From: Plasmopara viticola
Lineage: Eukaryota; Oomycota; Peronosporomycetes; Peronosporales; Peronosporaceae
Length of the DNA: 64,000 nt
Assembly (NCBI GenBank): GCA_001695595.3
Contig: MBPM02000149.1
Location: forward strand, 37,718-101,717
Direction of reading: 5' to 3'
Numbering within the stretch: position 1 is the first letter of the stretch; every line of letters begins with the position of its first letter. The notes beneath the pieces are model-generated. The model was not told where the DNA came from and made no database searches. It saw only the letters and a program-made list of their open reading frames with translations. Positions 33,758-44,584 of this stretch are shown here, piece after piece. A program made the position numbers and the translations under genes.

Positions 33758-34034
33758 TATTGAGTTGGACCGCTTGTGTGGTTGAAAGCAAATTGTGAAG
33801 TGAATCTATATTGGTCCTTAGTTCGCAAACTGCATGCTACCTCTAAGCCACCCATTCCATATACTATATAACCTATACCGGCCACCTGGTCTATCTAGAC
33901 CAATGAAAACCTTTCGAACCTTCTTAAGGCTTCTAGAAGCTTCTGGAAGCTTCTCCTGTGACGTCACACCGTGACGTCATGACTATATTAAAGAATACGT
34001 AATCATACCAGCGTTGGGTAGTGTAATACCAACA
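33758..34034 (-). repeat. 5' LTR of C1
   Basis: 277 bp. It contains TTC and GAA triplets alternating at 5-base spacing next to two TGACGTCA-like sites. Confidence 0.9.
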
Positions 34035-35200
34035 ATCACCTTAAGTCAGCCCACTACAAAATACTTGAGGTCAGAAAAGCACCAAAGTGCGATCTTTGTG
34101 CATGCAATATAGCTATGTCGACAACTAAAGCAAAGCCTTATGGTAAAAATACCGCGCAGTCAAGCCGATTGAGTGCGATGTAAGTATACCATAAAGCTAA
34201 GGCTGAACAAGGTTCCGCTTCTACAGTTTTAACACCAGAAAGCTTCCAAAAAGAATGCTATCTTCGAACTCTCTTTATGCGTTCGGCAACTCCTTGCCTA
34301 GCTAATTTATTCGATGCAAAACCTGTATACGTGACCTACAGTGCAACCACTGGGTGAGATCGAAAAACCATTCAAGAGCAATTTCATACGAGTAAAAATA
34401 CCACGGCTGTTTTTTTTAATCTGCATCTTGTGGGCTCGAGAACGTGCATATTGACATTGTCAAATACACAACCGAGGCGAAGGAGCAAGTGCCTTTGTCA
34501 CCAGATAAGCTTCCAGAGCATTCTGCTAATTAGATTAGGGGCCATAAATAGAAGGGGGGGAAATTGTAACTGCAGTCTGCGTCATCATTAAAAGAAGATT
34601 GCTGCCAAATATTCAAATTGTACTGCTGATGTTGCACATGCTAGACGTCTACGTTGTTTGATTGTACCTGTACACGCAGCAAAGTTCGCTACTGACAATA
34701 ACAGCCGTTTTAACAAGAGCAAGTCTTTGGATTGTTGTTCAGTTAGTTGCGTTTAACAGCAAGTCAGTGGACTTTTGCTTAACCTCCAGTCCAAAACAAA
34801 GAAGAGTTCGATTTAAAGTATCAGGCATGATGTAAATGCCGACATCAGCAGCAAGTTGAGCCAGCAAACCTGTGGCCCATGCACTCGCTATAAGCTAAGT
34901 CAAAGGGTTGCGTCGTTAAAAAAACAGGGGCTTGATCTCAATAGTTGAGCGGTTCTCAAAATACACTGTTATCAAAAAGTCGTGGCTCTCGCTCTAAGGT
35001 GGTCGAGAAGTTGTGTCGGTGACATTGGTGCTGTATCGAAAGAAGGTTTAAGGAATGGTCTCGGTGGTAATTTACGGTGAGGGGAAAACTTGCCGGCGCA
35101 ATGTTTTAAGTACTACAACTCCCTAAGTATAAATTCAAGCTTCGCGTTAACGCATATTTCGTGAGAGTCAGCTTCTATGAAAGAGTTTTGTCAAGGCTGA
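34035..35200. other. Unique spacer of palindrome II
   Basis: 1166 bp, homologous to 58600-59762 in reverse complement. There is no ORF of note, and short stretches are low complexity. Its right end (GGCTGA) forms the target duplication of C2. Its left end (ATCAC on the plus strand) corresponds to the 5' flank of C4. Confidence 0.8.
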
Positions 35201-35477
35201 TGTTGGTATTACAACACCTAATGCTTGTATGATTACGTATACTTTAATATAGTCATGACGTCACGGTGTGACATCACAGGAGAAGCTTCCAGAAGCTTCT
35301 AGAAGCCTTAAGAAGGTTCGAAAGGTTTTCATTGGTCTAGATAAACCAGGTGGCCGGTATAGGTTATCTAGTATATGGAATGAGTGGCTTAGAGGTAGCA
35401 AGCAGTTTGCGAACTAAGGACCAATATATATCCACTTCACAATTTGCTTTCAACCACACAAGCGGTCCAACTCAATA
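35201..35477 (+). repeat. 5' LTR of C2
   Basis: It contains TGACGTCA at 35256 and an array from 35282 to 35319 in which GAA and TTC alternate with 2-base gaps over eight units, with one mismatched unit. GGTTAATAGCCGC follows as the presumed primer-binding site. Confidence 0.92.
35282..35319 (+). promoter_or_regulatory. Heat-shock-element-like array in C2 5' LTR
   Basis: GAA 35282, TTC 35287, GAA 35292, TTC 35297, GAA 35302, CTT 35307 (mismatch), GAA 35312, TTC 35317. Alternating nGAAn units at exact 5-bp steps are the binding rule of heat shock factor. A TGACGTCA site lies 18 bp upstream. The sequence pattern is direct; the function is inference. Confidence 0.5.
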
Positions 35478-35526
35478 GGTTAATAGCCGCAAAAAGGTTT
35501 CAAGACCACCAGTCGCCACGCCCACC

Positions 35527-35976
35527 ATGACAAGCAAGCTAAGTCAAGTCCCCATGGGTAGTGGAACCTACTTCCACTGGGAGTCCAACATGCGTATGAC
35601 GTTGGCGCGCAAGGGATTGCAGGCGCACGTTTAAGTCATCACGAAAGAGGAAGAGATGACTGAAGCCTGGCTGTTCAACGACGCTAAGGCACTGGGTATC
35701 ATTGCTCAAGGCACAGAGCTGCAACACCAGACCAAGATACGATCGGCAACAATGGCGATGCACGCGTGGGTCATCTTCCTAGACTTCTACAACCGAACCA
35801 CGCTCCACAACCGTGTCGAGATGACATGTCGTCTGCATGATTTCAAGATGGACAGTGGTTCGACGATGTCGAAGCACTTGGATGCTTCTGATGAGCTTGT
35901 TGTCGGCCTCCAGACACTTAGAGAACCTGTTGATGACTCTCGCAATGTTTTAAATGTGGCAAGTCGGACACTATAA
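35527..35976 (+). pseudogene. gag: Copia Gag, internally deleted (C2)
   Basis: The ATG at 35527 is followed by a TAA after QAHV codons at about 35633. The remaining frame ends after the deletion junction. The deletion joins GEPVDDSR to the knuckle region, as in C1, C3 and C4. Confidence 0.88.
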
Positions 35977-37191
35977 GCGGGACTGCCCGAAGCGTACCGA
36001 TGACGAGGGAGAAGGTGCTGTGTTTGCTGCTGGTGAGCTGCGATGCGAAGAATGGCTCATCGACAGTGAGGCTACGTCGCATATGACACCACATCGGAGC
36101 GATCGTTTTGAGTACAAGGAGTTAAAGACTGGTCAAGAAGTCTCTATTGCTGATGGTAAGAAGCTGCAAGTGGCTGGAGTGGGAACAGTCAAACTGAAAG
36201 GTCCGGACGGTCTACGGATCAAGATGGTCGAGGTCCTGCACATACCAGAACTCGATAGACGACTGACGTCAGTTGGAAATTTGGCAGGACGTGGCATGAG
36301 GGTGGAGTTTCAAAGCTCATCCTGCGTCATTTGGAGTGCCAAGCGCGCGATTGCAAGCGGCAAGAAGATTGGTAAGGCATACTTCCTGGATTTTGAGCAA
36401 GAAGAAGCTCGGCTTGTGGAATACTCAGGGGCTATGAATGAGTGGGAACTTTGGCATGCTCGCTTGGGACACCCCGGAAAAGCTGGTATGGACAAGACAC
36501 AGCGCGCCACGAGCGGTATGCCAGCGGTCAAGCAGAGCATTCAGAAGCTGTGCAGTGGTTGCATGAAGGTCAAACAGACGGTCGATACCTTCCCGTCTCA
36601 GTCGCTGACAAGGACGTCACGTGTGTTAGAGCTTGTGCACACAGACGTGATGGGACCGATGAAGACGGTCTCAAAGGGTGGTGCAAGATTCGTGTTGACT
36701 TTCGTGGACGACTACTCAAATTTGTGGTAGCGTATTTTATGAAGCACAAAAGCGGGGTGGCCGCAAAACTGAGCGAGTTCAAGGCATTCTACGAGAACCA
36801 ATGGGACAAGCGCATAAAGTGTATACGGTCGGACAACGGGACGGAGTTCGTCAACAAGAAGATTGCCGATATATGTGCCCGTAATGGTATCGTGCACCAG
36901 CGGACAGTACCGTATAGCCCGTACCAGAACGGCGTTGCTGAACGCATGAACCGCACGATCATGGAAAAGGCAAGGAGTATGCTGTACTACAAGGGTGTCG
37001 GCATGCAGTGGTGGGCAGAGGCGGTCAGTACGGCTGTGTACTTGATCAACAGATCCATAAACTCTGCGAATTCGGGCGTCACACCGTTCGAGTTGGATTT
37101 CCAGTTGAAGCCAAGGATTGAGCATTTGCGTGTGTTTGGATCGCAAGGCTATGCTCATATTGACGATGCCAAGAGGCCAAACTCGAGTTAA
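35954..37191 (+). pseudogene. pol: Copia protease and integrase (C2)
   Basis: The frame runs through the knuckle remnant and a protease site altered to LIDSEATSHMT (Gly to Glu in the DSG triad), then to the stop after DDYSNLW. The integrase continues in the next frame with RSDNGTEF intact and NGVAERMNRT. A one-base loss near 37178 (AAGAGGCC) ends it. Confidence 0.9.
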
Positions 37192-37205
37192 AGAGTTTTC
37201 GGTGT

Positions 37206-39349
37206 ATGTTCCTCAGGTACGCGGAGAACACCAAAGGATACAGAGTGTTCGATCTAGAAAGGTCGAAGGTTGTCATATCACGCTCCATAAGACTAGACGA
37301 GCGGGAAGTTGAAGGCATATACGACACAATGGTATCGGAGAAAGAATCAATCGTCAAGCATATTTGGGACACTGACGAAGCAGTGATTCCGATGGTTCGT
37401 CAATCAGATAGAGACGAGACAATGGAAGATGTCGAAGAAAGCGCTTCTGATATCGAGATGGACGAGATGGAATCGACTTTATGTGATACAAATATCATCA
37501 TACCTCAAATACTAGGTCCAGAAACTCAAGAAACAAGAGGTGATGAGATAACGGAATATCACGTTCCGAGACAAGCATTTCAGGAAAATCGGTTGGTGTT
37601 TCAACCGGAGCTGAATCGATCAAGACGCTTACGAGACAGAGCGCTGATGCTAGAGGATGGTGATGGCAGTGAAGACGCGTCAAAGGGCAGCGATAAACCA
37701 CCTTCTCCAAAGCGTCCCAAAGTATATGATGAAGGTCTTATTGCAGAGGCTGTATTGGCCTATACTGCAAGTGTTGGTGAGGCGGACGACGCTCCATCAA
37801 CATACAGTCAAGCATTAAAAAGCAGCGACAATTGCAAATGGAACCAGGCGATGCAAGCGGAGCTCAAGGCGCACGCGGATAACGGATCCTGGACGCTGGT
37901 ACCAAGACGACAAGTCATTCGACCAATCGGTTGTAGATGGGTATTCGCCAAGAAGCGGAACGAGCACGGACAAGTGGTGCGCTACAAGGCTCGACTCGTC
38001 GCTAAGGGGTTCAAGCAGAAATTTGGTGTCAACTTCTTCGAGACGTACTCGCCCGTGGCAAACAAGAACTCGATCAGGGTCGTGCTAGCTGTGGTGGTGG
38101 CGAATGGGTTCGTAACTGAGCAGCTGGATTGCGGCAACGGCGTTCCTGAATAGTAATCTCAAGGAAGTCGTGTTCATGGAAGTACCAAATGGCATAGCCA
38201 ATGCCGAGAAAATGATGTGCAAGTTGGACAAGGCGATCTACGGTCTCAGGCAGGCTGCAAGTGCGTGGAACAAGACGATACATGCTGTGTTTTTAGAGAT
38301 TGGATTTTGTAGCAGCGGAGCAGATCAGTGTGTCTACGTCAAGAGTCAAGATGGCAACTACGTCTATGTGTGTCTCTACGTTGACGACATGATCATTGCC
38401 GCCAAGACCAGCAGGGAGATTCAAGAGGCCAAGACAGCACTCAAGAGGTTTTATCGGATGAAGGAGCTAGGCAAGGCTAAAATTATTCTTGGTATGGAGA
38501 TCATGACCGCAACGGCAGTACGCTGATGATTCGACAGACTCGATAAATCGATGATGTGGTCAGCCGTTTCAACCAAGAGGACGCAAAGGCAGTGGCTAAC
38601 CCATGTGAGTCCGGTTTGAAGCTGTCAAAGATGCAATCACCAACGACGGAAGTCGAGAGAGCAGAAATGCAGTCGAAACCGTACAGGTCGTTGATCGGAT
38701 GTGTGTTATATATCACGACATGTACGCGCCCAGATGTGGCGTATGTCATCACCCAATTATCAAAATTTTTGGAGTTAAACAACATTGGAAGGTGGCCATT
38801 CGTGTTCTCCGGTATCTCAAGACGACACGTGAGTATGGGATTACATATGACGGCAGCGCTATTGAGGTGCAAGCTACAGCATACGCAGCCGCAGACTGGG
38901 GCAGCAACATTGACGATCGCTCCGTGTCAGGGACGGTGGTTATGATTGGCGGCGCACCAGTCATCTTCAAGTCCAAGTATCAGCGTACGGTTGCTTTGAG
39001 CTCGGCGGAGGCGGAGTACATGGCTATAAGCTTGTGTACACAAGAAGTGCTTTGGGTCCGTGCGATGCTCAAGGATCTTGGTCATGAGCAAGTGGGAGCC
39101 ACGTTGGTCTGGGAAGCCAATCAAGGTGCGATCGAACTTGCCAATAATGCGGGCTACAATGCTAGGACCAAGCGCGTCGACATTCGTCACCACATCATCC
39201 TGGAGAACGTGGCCCGAGACATCATCGTGGTGGAATACGTATCGACGGAGGGCCAGTTTGCGGACATGTTGACTAAGGGACTAGGGAGAAAGCGACTCGA
39301 ATACTTGCTATACGCAAGTGGCATCAGACCAAGGCGCAACCAGCATTAG
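37206..39349 (+). pseudogene. pol: Copia linker, reverse transcriptase and RNase H (C2)
   Basis: The linker and RT start are open from 37206 to 38153. The same lesion as in C1 precedes the next frame (38170-38526) with YVDDMII. RNase H is open to 39349 in a frame entered near 38770, after a local change (FGVKQH for FLENPGKQH) specific to C2. Confidence 0.9.
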
Positions 39350-39362
39350 CAGTGAGTAAGAG

Positions 39363-39641
39363 TGTTGGTATTACACCACCTAATGCTTGTATGATTACGT
39401 ATACTTTGATATAGTCATGACGTCACGGTGTGACGTCACAGGAGAAGCTTCCAAACGCTTCTAGATGCCTTAGGCAGGTTTGAAAGCTTTTCATTGGTCT
39501 AGATAAACCATGTGGCCGGTATAGTTTATCTCGTATCTGGAATGAGTGGCTTAGAGGTAGCAAGCAGTTTGCGAACTAAGGACCAATATATTTATTCACG
39601 TCAAAATTTGCTTCCAACCACACAAGCGGTCCAACTCAATA
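39363..39641 (+). repeat. 3' LTR of C2
   Basis: It runs TGTTGGTATTACACC to CAACTCAATA and is followed by the target duplication GCTGA. Confidence 0.92.
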
Positions 39642-39933
39642 GCTGACGGCGTACTGAGCTTGTACCATTTAAAAGCTGTCTTCAATTTCTTTGTCAATCT
39701 AGTCGCTGGAAATGAATTGTAAAAAATAGTTCTTGCAACCTTTGCGTCACAGCATTGTCGATGCAGTATACCTCGACTTTTGTTGTACAACTTGCAAGGT
39801 ACTCACCCGTCGTGATCGTCGAATTGTTGGTGCCCGCGTATTAAAGCATCCATTCTTATCGAAAAATTACTGTGTTTGAAAAAGAAGTAAATGAAAAATG
39901 TGTACGCATACAAATTTCTGTCAACATATCTGT

Positions 39934-40440
39934 TTAATAGTTATTAGAACTGCGCTTAAGCGACGGGTCTACTTCATAGCATCTTGTATTGAGCATGTTG
40001 GGGCAGATCGCTGACACAAATAATGGCTCGCGGCTAACAAGTGTGCAAAATCTGTTGCGGTCGGCTTCCATGGCCTCGCATGCGAAGTTTTGCTTCACAA
40101 CGCAATTTATGGGCATTCGCAAACTTATCGCGCTGGAGATGCGGGACGGGTCAAAATACTAGAAAATCAAACTTCGGGCGCCCAATGTCGTTTGCAGCGG
40201 CGGAGATGAGGCATCGTGCCATCCATGCTTGTCCACATTATTAAGGGATACTTACTAAAACGTCAACTACACGTTCTTCCCTTTCACCGACGCAGTAATC
40301 ACTTGTAAAGCGTTTTGGAGTGAAAGTGAAGATTTCGAAGTCAAAGTGAAGATTCGAGACAACCGTGGCTTGCGCGAAGCGAAAAAAAGTGTAGGGAAGA
40401 AAGACTGCGCCGGCTGAACGAAGAGATAAATAAAAAGCAA
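39934..40440 (-). CDS. Hypothetical two-exon gene, right-arm copy
   Basis: On the minus strand a frame ending VGEREERVVDVL meets GTAAGT. After an intron of about 97 bp ending in TTTTCTAG, the frame continues without a stop through YFDPSRISSAISLR and a Cys-rich stretch (MPINCVVKQN, FCTLVSREP, SAICPNMLN) to a stop at 39934. The splice-consistent frame is the main evidence. No domain was recognised, and it overlaps antisense to the gene at 40270-40723. Confidence 0.3.
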
Positions 40441-40723
40441 TCGCTAAAGGATATTAAGCGCGCGTTTGTGGCAGTAGGTCCATACTCCAATGTCTGCGAA
40501 AAATATGGTAAGTTTAGTAACATAAGTCCAGAATTTTCGCTAATTTCTCCACAATGCGCCAGACCCTGACACATTTCAAACGACAGTAAGTTCAGAACAG
40601 CTAGAGCTCAAACTTAGTGAAGGGATGCTTGTCGGTGAGCTTAAACGGCTTTGATTTGATATTTTTCAGTATGTGGAAGGATTCAATTTAACATCTTATT
40701 CTTTTTTATATCGGATATATTGA
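40270..40723 (+). CDS. Hypothetical three-exon gene
   Basis: Exon 1 ends CEKY plus one base at 40507. Intron 1 is 40508-40562 (GTAAGT to CCAG). A 23-base exon 2 (40563-40585) restores the frame as DPDTFQTT. Intron 2 is 40586-40669 (GTAAGT to TTTTTCAG). Exon 3 reads YVEGFNLTSYSFLYRIY to a stop at 40723. Phase fits at all junctions. Upstream, an FEVKVKIRDN segment resembles the ORF at 21271-21720, but it is joined to the RRLNEEINKKQSLK part only through an A-run near 40382-40388 that appears one base out, so the gene is probably broken there. The product was not recognised. Confidence 0.4.
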
Positions 40724-40742
40724 AAGGCAACAATATGCGAAG

Positions 40743-40901
40743 ATGACGTGCTCACCTGAGCAATACCTCGCTAACAAAGAGCGCTCTAAGGCAGCAGAGA
40801 AGCGCTGCTACCGGTGCACGCGCGACGCTCGCTTGTCGTACCATAAGAGCTACGGCGATAAAAATAGAGACCAAATTCGAGCTCGAAATCGTAAGCCTTA
40901 A
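40743..40901 (+). CDS. Short basic ORF with CxxC, hypothetical
   Basis: 52 codons from ATG, rich in Lys and Arg, with CYRC in the middle and a Tyr/Lys/Arg-rich tail (KSYGDKNRDQIRARN). The composition resembles small zinc-ribbon or nuclease-like proteins, but one CxxC alone is too little to assign it. It lies just outside palindrome II and 5' of the P2 polymerase relic. Confidence 0.3.
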   Translation: MTCSPEQYLANKERSKAAEKRCYRCTRDARLSYHKSYGDKNRDQIRARNRKP

Positions 40902-41419
40902 ACCGATCTCATTGAAGACAAATCCGAACCTAACAACGAACGTGACTAAATCTACTTTTTTTGTTGAATAAGGCCAATGATGTCAATGACAATGGCTTAA
41001 AACCTCTAAATAGTATTACCATATACTTGTAAATGACAGGTATCGAGTCCATCCTTATACAAGATCAAAGATTTATTGACAAAGAATAGTATAGCCAAGC
41101 ATATATAAGCAACATGTTAGCATACGTACTCGACGGATCAAAGACATTACATATCTAAGCTATCAAACAAGGTGGCAGCTACCGTGTTAAGGTGCGCATT
41201 AGATCGGATAGGACGGTTTATGTAAGCAGCGTTTCATCAGAGTTGGTAGCTAAGCAGCGTAATATTTCGAGTGAACCCCTTGAAAATCGCTTGTCGTCTA
41301 ACTTCAAGGCTAACATTAGGTATCGTTTGTACAATGGTAATCGCATGGAATCAACCCGAATGAGGGTGTTGAACCTTTTTTTTTCTGCGACAAGCTCAAG
41401 AATACTCTTCCGACTCAGG
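40902..41419. other. AT-rich region before the P2 polymerase relic
   Basis: A 76-codon ORF at 41192-41422 (+) could belong to the N-terminus of the Polinton polymerase, but no motif supports this. Nothing else was recognised. Confidence 0.3.
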
Positions 41420-42480
41420 TGAGTGCTTTTAAGGTAGATATTGCTTTCGGCTACGAACTTGTTAGCAAGGCCGATCTCGATGATACTGACTATGTGTTCA
41501 ATGAGCTTGTCGCTATTAACAGCAAGGCTGGTATGCAATAAAAGGTTATTACAGATCTTCTGTTCTTTGAAGTTGGCTGACAGACGGAGCAACCTCAGCT
41601 CAGAGCATAGGCGCGAGGGCATCACTATGGTTAAGATTTTCCATCGCGACCATGCTCTTGAAGATAGCGACGCTGTAATTCTTAAGTTTTTTTGCAAAAA
41701 GTAGCATGGAATCAAGGTTCTTAAGACTAACAACAAGTGCGTCTTCCACTGCATTGCCTGGCACACAATCCAAAGCGCCAAAAAGGATCATCGCATAAGT
41801 AAGACTCGGATAAAGGGTGTATTACAGAGCCACTGCAATCTCAATCTAAGAAATTCAGGCCCATTGACCAACTACAGCCCGATGAGGTTGAGGATTGCTT
41901 GATCTCGGTACCAACGTATATAATATAGATGCAGCTTCGGATAATGTAGAACGCATTTAAATCTCGGACAAGGGCATGACTCTATGAATATTTTATCGCA
42001 CGAGAATCACGCTTGTTACGTAAACAGCGTTGATATGCCTTAGTATAATTATTAATGTCCTGAGTATGAAATGTTTTTTGTCTGCGCCGAAAAGCTGAAA
42101 AATCACAAGAAGAATATGTAAGAGCTTGTCAAGGTTGCGAGCTTCCCCTCTGAGACAAATATATTCAGAACACGATACGATCACTACTTACAAAGTATTT
42201 ATCAAGGATGCTGACCATTGTATAGATCGCTTCATTGATTATGACTTTGGGGCCATTTCTAAGCCTACCGCGACTTAACAGGGGATGATACTGTCTTTAC
42301 GAACGAACACATTCCTGTGTCGGTATCAGTAGCAGGTAATTTAACCGAGGGGGTTCGTTGCTTTGTAGATGATGATGTCTTAGCCGCTTTGAGATCGTTT
42401 GGCGCCTTGTAAAGGGTATGGCCATTTCTTGAAGGATTTGGACTTAATGGCCATCAATGCGAACGATTTTATGGACTGCT
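41420..42480 (+). pseudogene. polB: Protein-primed family B DNA polymerase, N-terminal/exonuclease part, relic
   Basis: Pieces appear in the order known for Polinton/Maverick PolB: a KVDIAFGYEL segment; PIDQLQPDEVEDC; a finger-like region (NILSHENHACYV, then MFFVCAEKLKNHKKN); the exonuclease I region DYDFGA at 42237-42254, where the catalytic Glu of the usual DFE is Gly; and a conserved block NEHIPVSVSVAGN followed by RCFVDDDV. Several stops and frameshifts separate them. The polymerase palm is absent. It is convergent with the integrase relic at 42520-42993. Confidence 0.6.
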
Positions 42481-42519
42481 TTGCTTCATCAAGCAGCTTC
42501 TTTACCATATGCCTGCTTT

Positions 42520-42993
42520 TGAGAAGGTATAATGCGCCTGATCTATAGTCAGACTCCTTCTCAATTTTTCCGGCATTCACCTGATTATGACTCAGATCTG
42601 CTTTCATTGATTTGCATTTTGCTTCATTTGGGGTCCTACCAATCGAGCGACGAAACGTGGTATTATTATTTGCGATAACATCAGTAATGAGCCATTGCGT
42701 ATTTCTCTTATGAGAAATATTAGGTATTCTCTGTCCAAATGTTCTGTATAATCGTCAAAGTTTTTCACATAATTCCATGATCACCTCGGTCGTTGTTGAG
42801 TGGTCAAATCTCTTGGATTTAAAGAGTCATTGGGTCTGCAAGTTGATAAACTTTCTACCGATTGGACTGCCAATACAAAATCGGGGTTTTCACATATGAC
42901 GCAATTTTCAGAATTTTGTCGTTGGGAACATAAAAGTCGTATCTTCGCCTGATAAATAATACAATTTATCACAAGAAGTCGCATATCCGTCAT
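42520..42993 (-). pseudogene. Polinton-type integrase, C-terminal part, relic
   Basis: The minus-strand frames contain NSENCVICENPD, then after a stop and a shift the NNNTTFRRSIGRTPNEA motif, matching the P1 copy. The catalytic core is missing. Confidence 0.45.
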
Positions 42994-44100
42994 AATTAAT
43001 ACAATGTGTCATTAAAAGTCGCATATTCGCCAGATTATTAATACAATATATCATTCTGCGATGAGTACTTAGGCACTTCATCTCCTTTTCAGCTTCCTGG
43101 TGATATACAGTAGGTCACTATTCCAGCCATACGATGTCTTTGCTAATTAAGCAATTTCGTCTTTATCGTCGCCACGATCCAGCTATCTTGGACAGCTTCA
43201 CTCTTGAAAATTTGAAGTGTAAGACATTGCATCAGCCACAGTGTTAGTGTGTCACCGTAAATTGACATAAATAAAGGCTGATATTAGTAAACGGATCATC
43301 CTGCTACTTAAAGATTTGTATTGCGTTTCCTAGGAGAAGGTTGAGTTTTATTCATAATTGTTATGACTGATATAGAGGGCAGGTAGTGGGCAAGCTTAGC
43401 TATTCAGCGATGACCAAATTAAGTTGCTAGAAAAGCACAAGGCGTTTTATGCCTGCCCACACCAAATAATACTTCTGTGTCATGGATCAAGCCTACATCA
43501 AAGGCTGCACCTGGCCATTAGGCTGCGAGTTAAGGAGGCTTACTCGTTAAATGGCTAATTTAGCAAAGAAGTCTTTGAAAGATCTCACATAATCGTTGCG
43601 ATATTGCATGTGTACCGTTTGCGGTTCGCAATCGCCTCTTTTTGCGCGATAAATAGAGTTAAAGTTGGCGCGATCGCTTTGGCAAACACTTGCCTGAATC
43701 TGTGCATGATAAAATTGCAAAAGAGCCTGGAGGTAAGAGCATTGTTGCTAGGTTAAGGGGCTCTGTTAGCCAAATGTAATTTCTTATATTGCTTAAAATG
43801 TCGTCAGACTTATGGCCATGCGGAAGTTCTCACTCATCAAGACAGAATTCCCGCGGCAATTTCTAGCGGTGTAAACGCGACCTGAATGCTTTTCTACAAA
43901 TATTTCGCCAATGTTGAGGACTAAGAACAGTCAGGGGAATAAGCCTACATTATCCTTAGGCTGACCTTAGTGTTAACGATTGTGAGAGCGAGGTTGCGAT
44001 AGCCTTTGCCACCAGCATACAGAAGGGTACGGACACAAATTGCCGGTGCCCAAAAGGTGAACTCTTACGGACAATTTAAGGATTTATCCTAAAAAAAGGT

Positions 44101-44218
44101 CATGAAACGAACAAAATGTTTATTTGCTAAGCGTACCAACAAGAATCTCCGAAAATTGTCATGAAACGAACAAAATGTTTATTTGCTAAGCGTACCAACA
44201 AGAATCTCCGAAAATTGT
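44101..44218. repeat. Exact 59-bp tandem duplication
   Basis: The unit starts CATGAAACGAACAAAATG and is present twice without a difference (44101-44159 and 44160-44218). The mirror position in P1 has a single diverged copy, so the duplication is recent. Confidence 0.95.
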
Positions 44219-44469
44219 GCGTTGTGTGGCCCTTACGAGAGAAATTTCGTTCGTAAATTGAATGCGTAACACCGGCTATGCGCATGCTCTTTAAACTGCA
44301 TCCAACTCTGCTTAAATGATAAGATTCAGGGCTTAAGTAATCCGCAGCACCGTGGTTATCACGATTTGATTGCACAATCGATTCTGGGACTTAGTAAATA
44401 TAATGATTGCTTGGTCTGTGATCAAAAAGTGCTTGACCAAAAGTTGCAATTTCTATAAGTAGTGATTAA

Positions 44470-44584
44470 AAGAGGATTCACCTCAGTAATGCCCTGGAAC
44501 AGCAATGACAAGCCAAGATTACGCGTTTGAGAGCGGTAATAAACTTACTCCCACCATGCCTCAAAGAAGTCATCGTCTGTCTCA
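44470..44584 (+). repeat. Partner of the 1916-2030 segment
   Basis: It lies between P2 and the copia fragment, in direct orientation to 1916-2030 although the adjoining P1 and P2 are inverted copies. Confidence 0.65.

Larger units (their letters stand above)
29588..34034 (-). mobile_element. Ty1/copia LTR retrotransposon C1 (family C)
   Basis: 277-bp LTRs at both ends. On its 3' side the flank is GCTGA (plus strand TCAGC, 29583-29587), on its 5' side GTGAT (plus strand ATCAC, 34035-34039), so the two do not match. It shares locus-specific lesions with C2: a lost G in the DDYS segment, the scrambled CGNGVPE site and the EIMTATAVR frameshift. Confidence 0.95.
35201..39641 (+). mobile_element. 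Ty1/copia LTR retrotransposon C2 (family C)
   Basis: LTRs 35201-35477 and 39363-39641. The target-site duplication GCTGA is intact on both sides (35196-35200 and 39642-39646), so this is an original insertion. It has many stops and frameshifts. Confidence 0.97.
39642..40726 (+). repeat. Outer part of right arm, palindrome II
   Basis: The reverse complement of 28509-29587. Beyond 40726 the two sides are unrelated: on the left side B1 starts exactly at the mirror position. Confidence 0.85.
41690..44460 (-). mobile_element. Decayed Polinton/Maverick fragment P2
   Basis: A diverged inverted copy of P1 (2065-4612). It carries the same convergent polymerase and integrase relics plus about 1.5 kb of unrecognised sequence. 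It is bounded on the right by the flipped 115-bp segment and the copia fragment. Confidence 0.55.

Noticed and set aside
36442..36720. ORF start MGTLACSLGTPRKSW in C2 (and the same at 32793 in C1)
   Set aside because: It is an off-frame reading of the integrase zinc region; only the part after the DDYS shift is real integrase.
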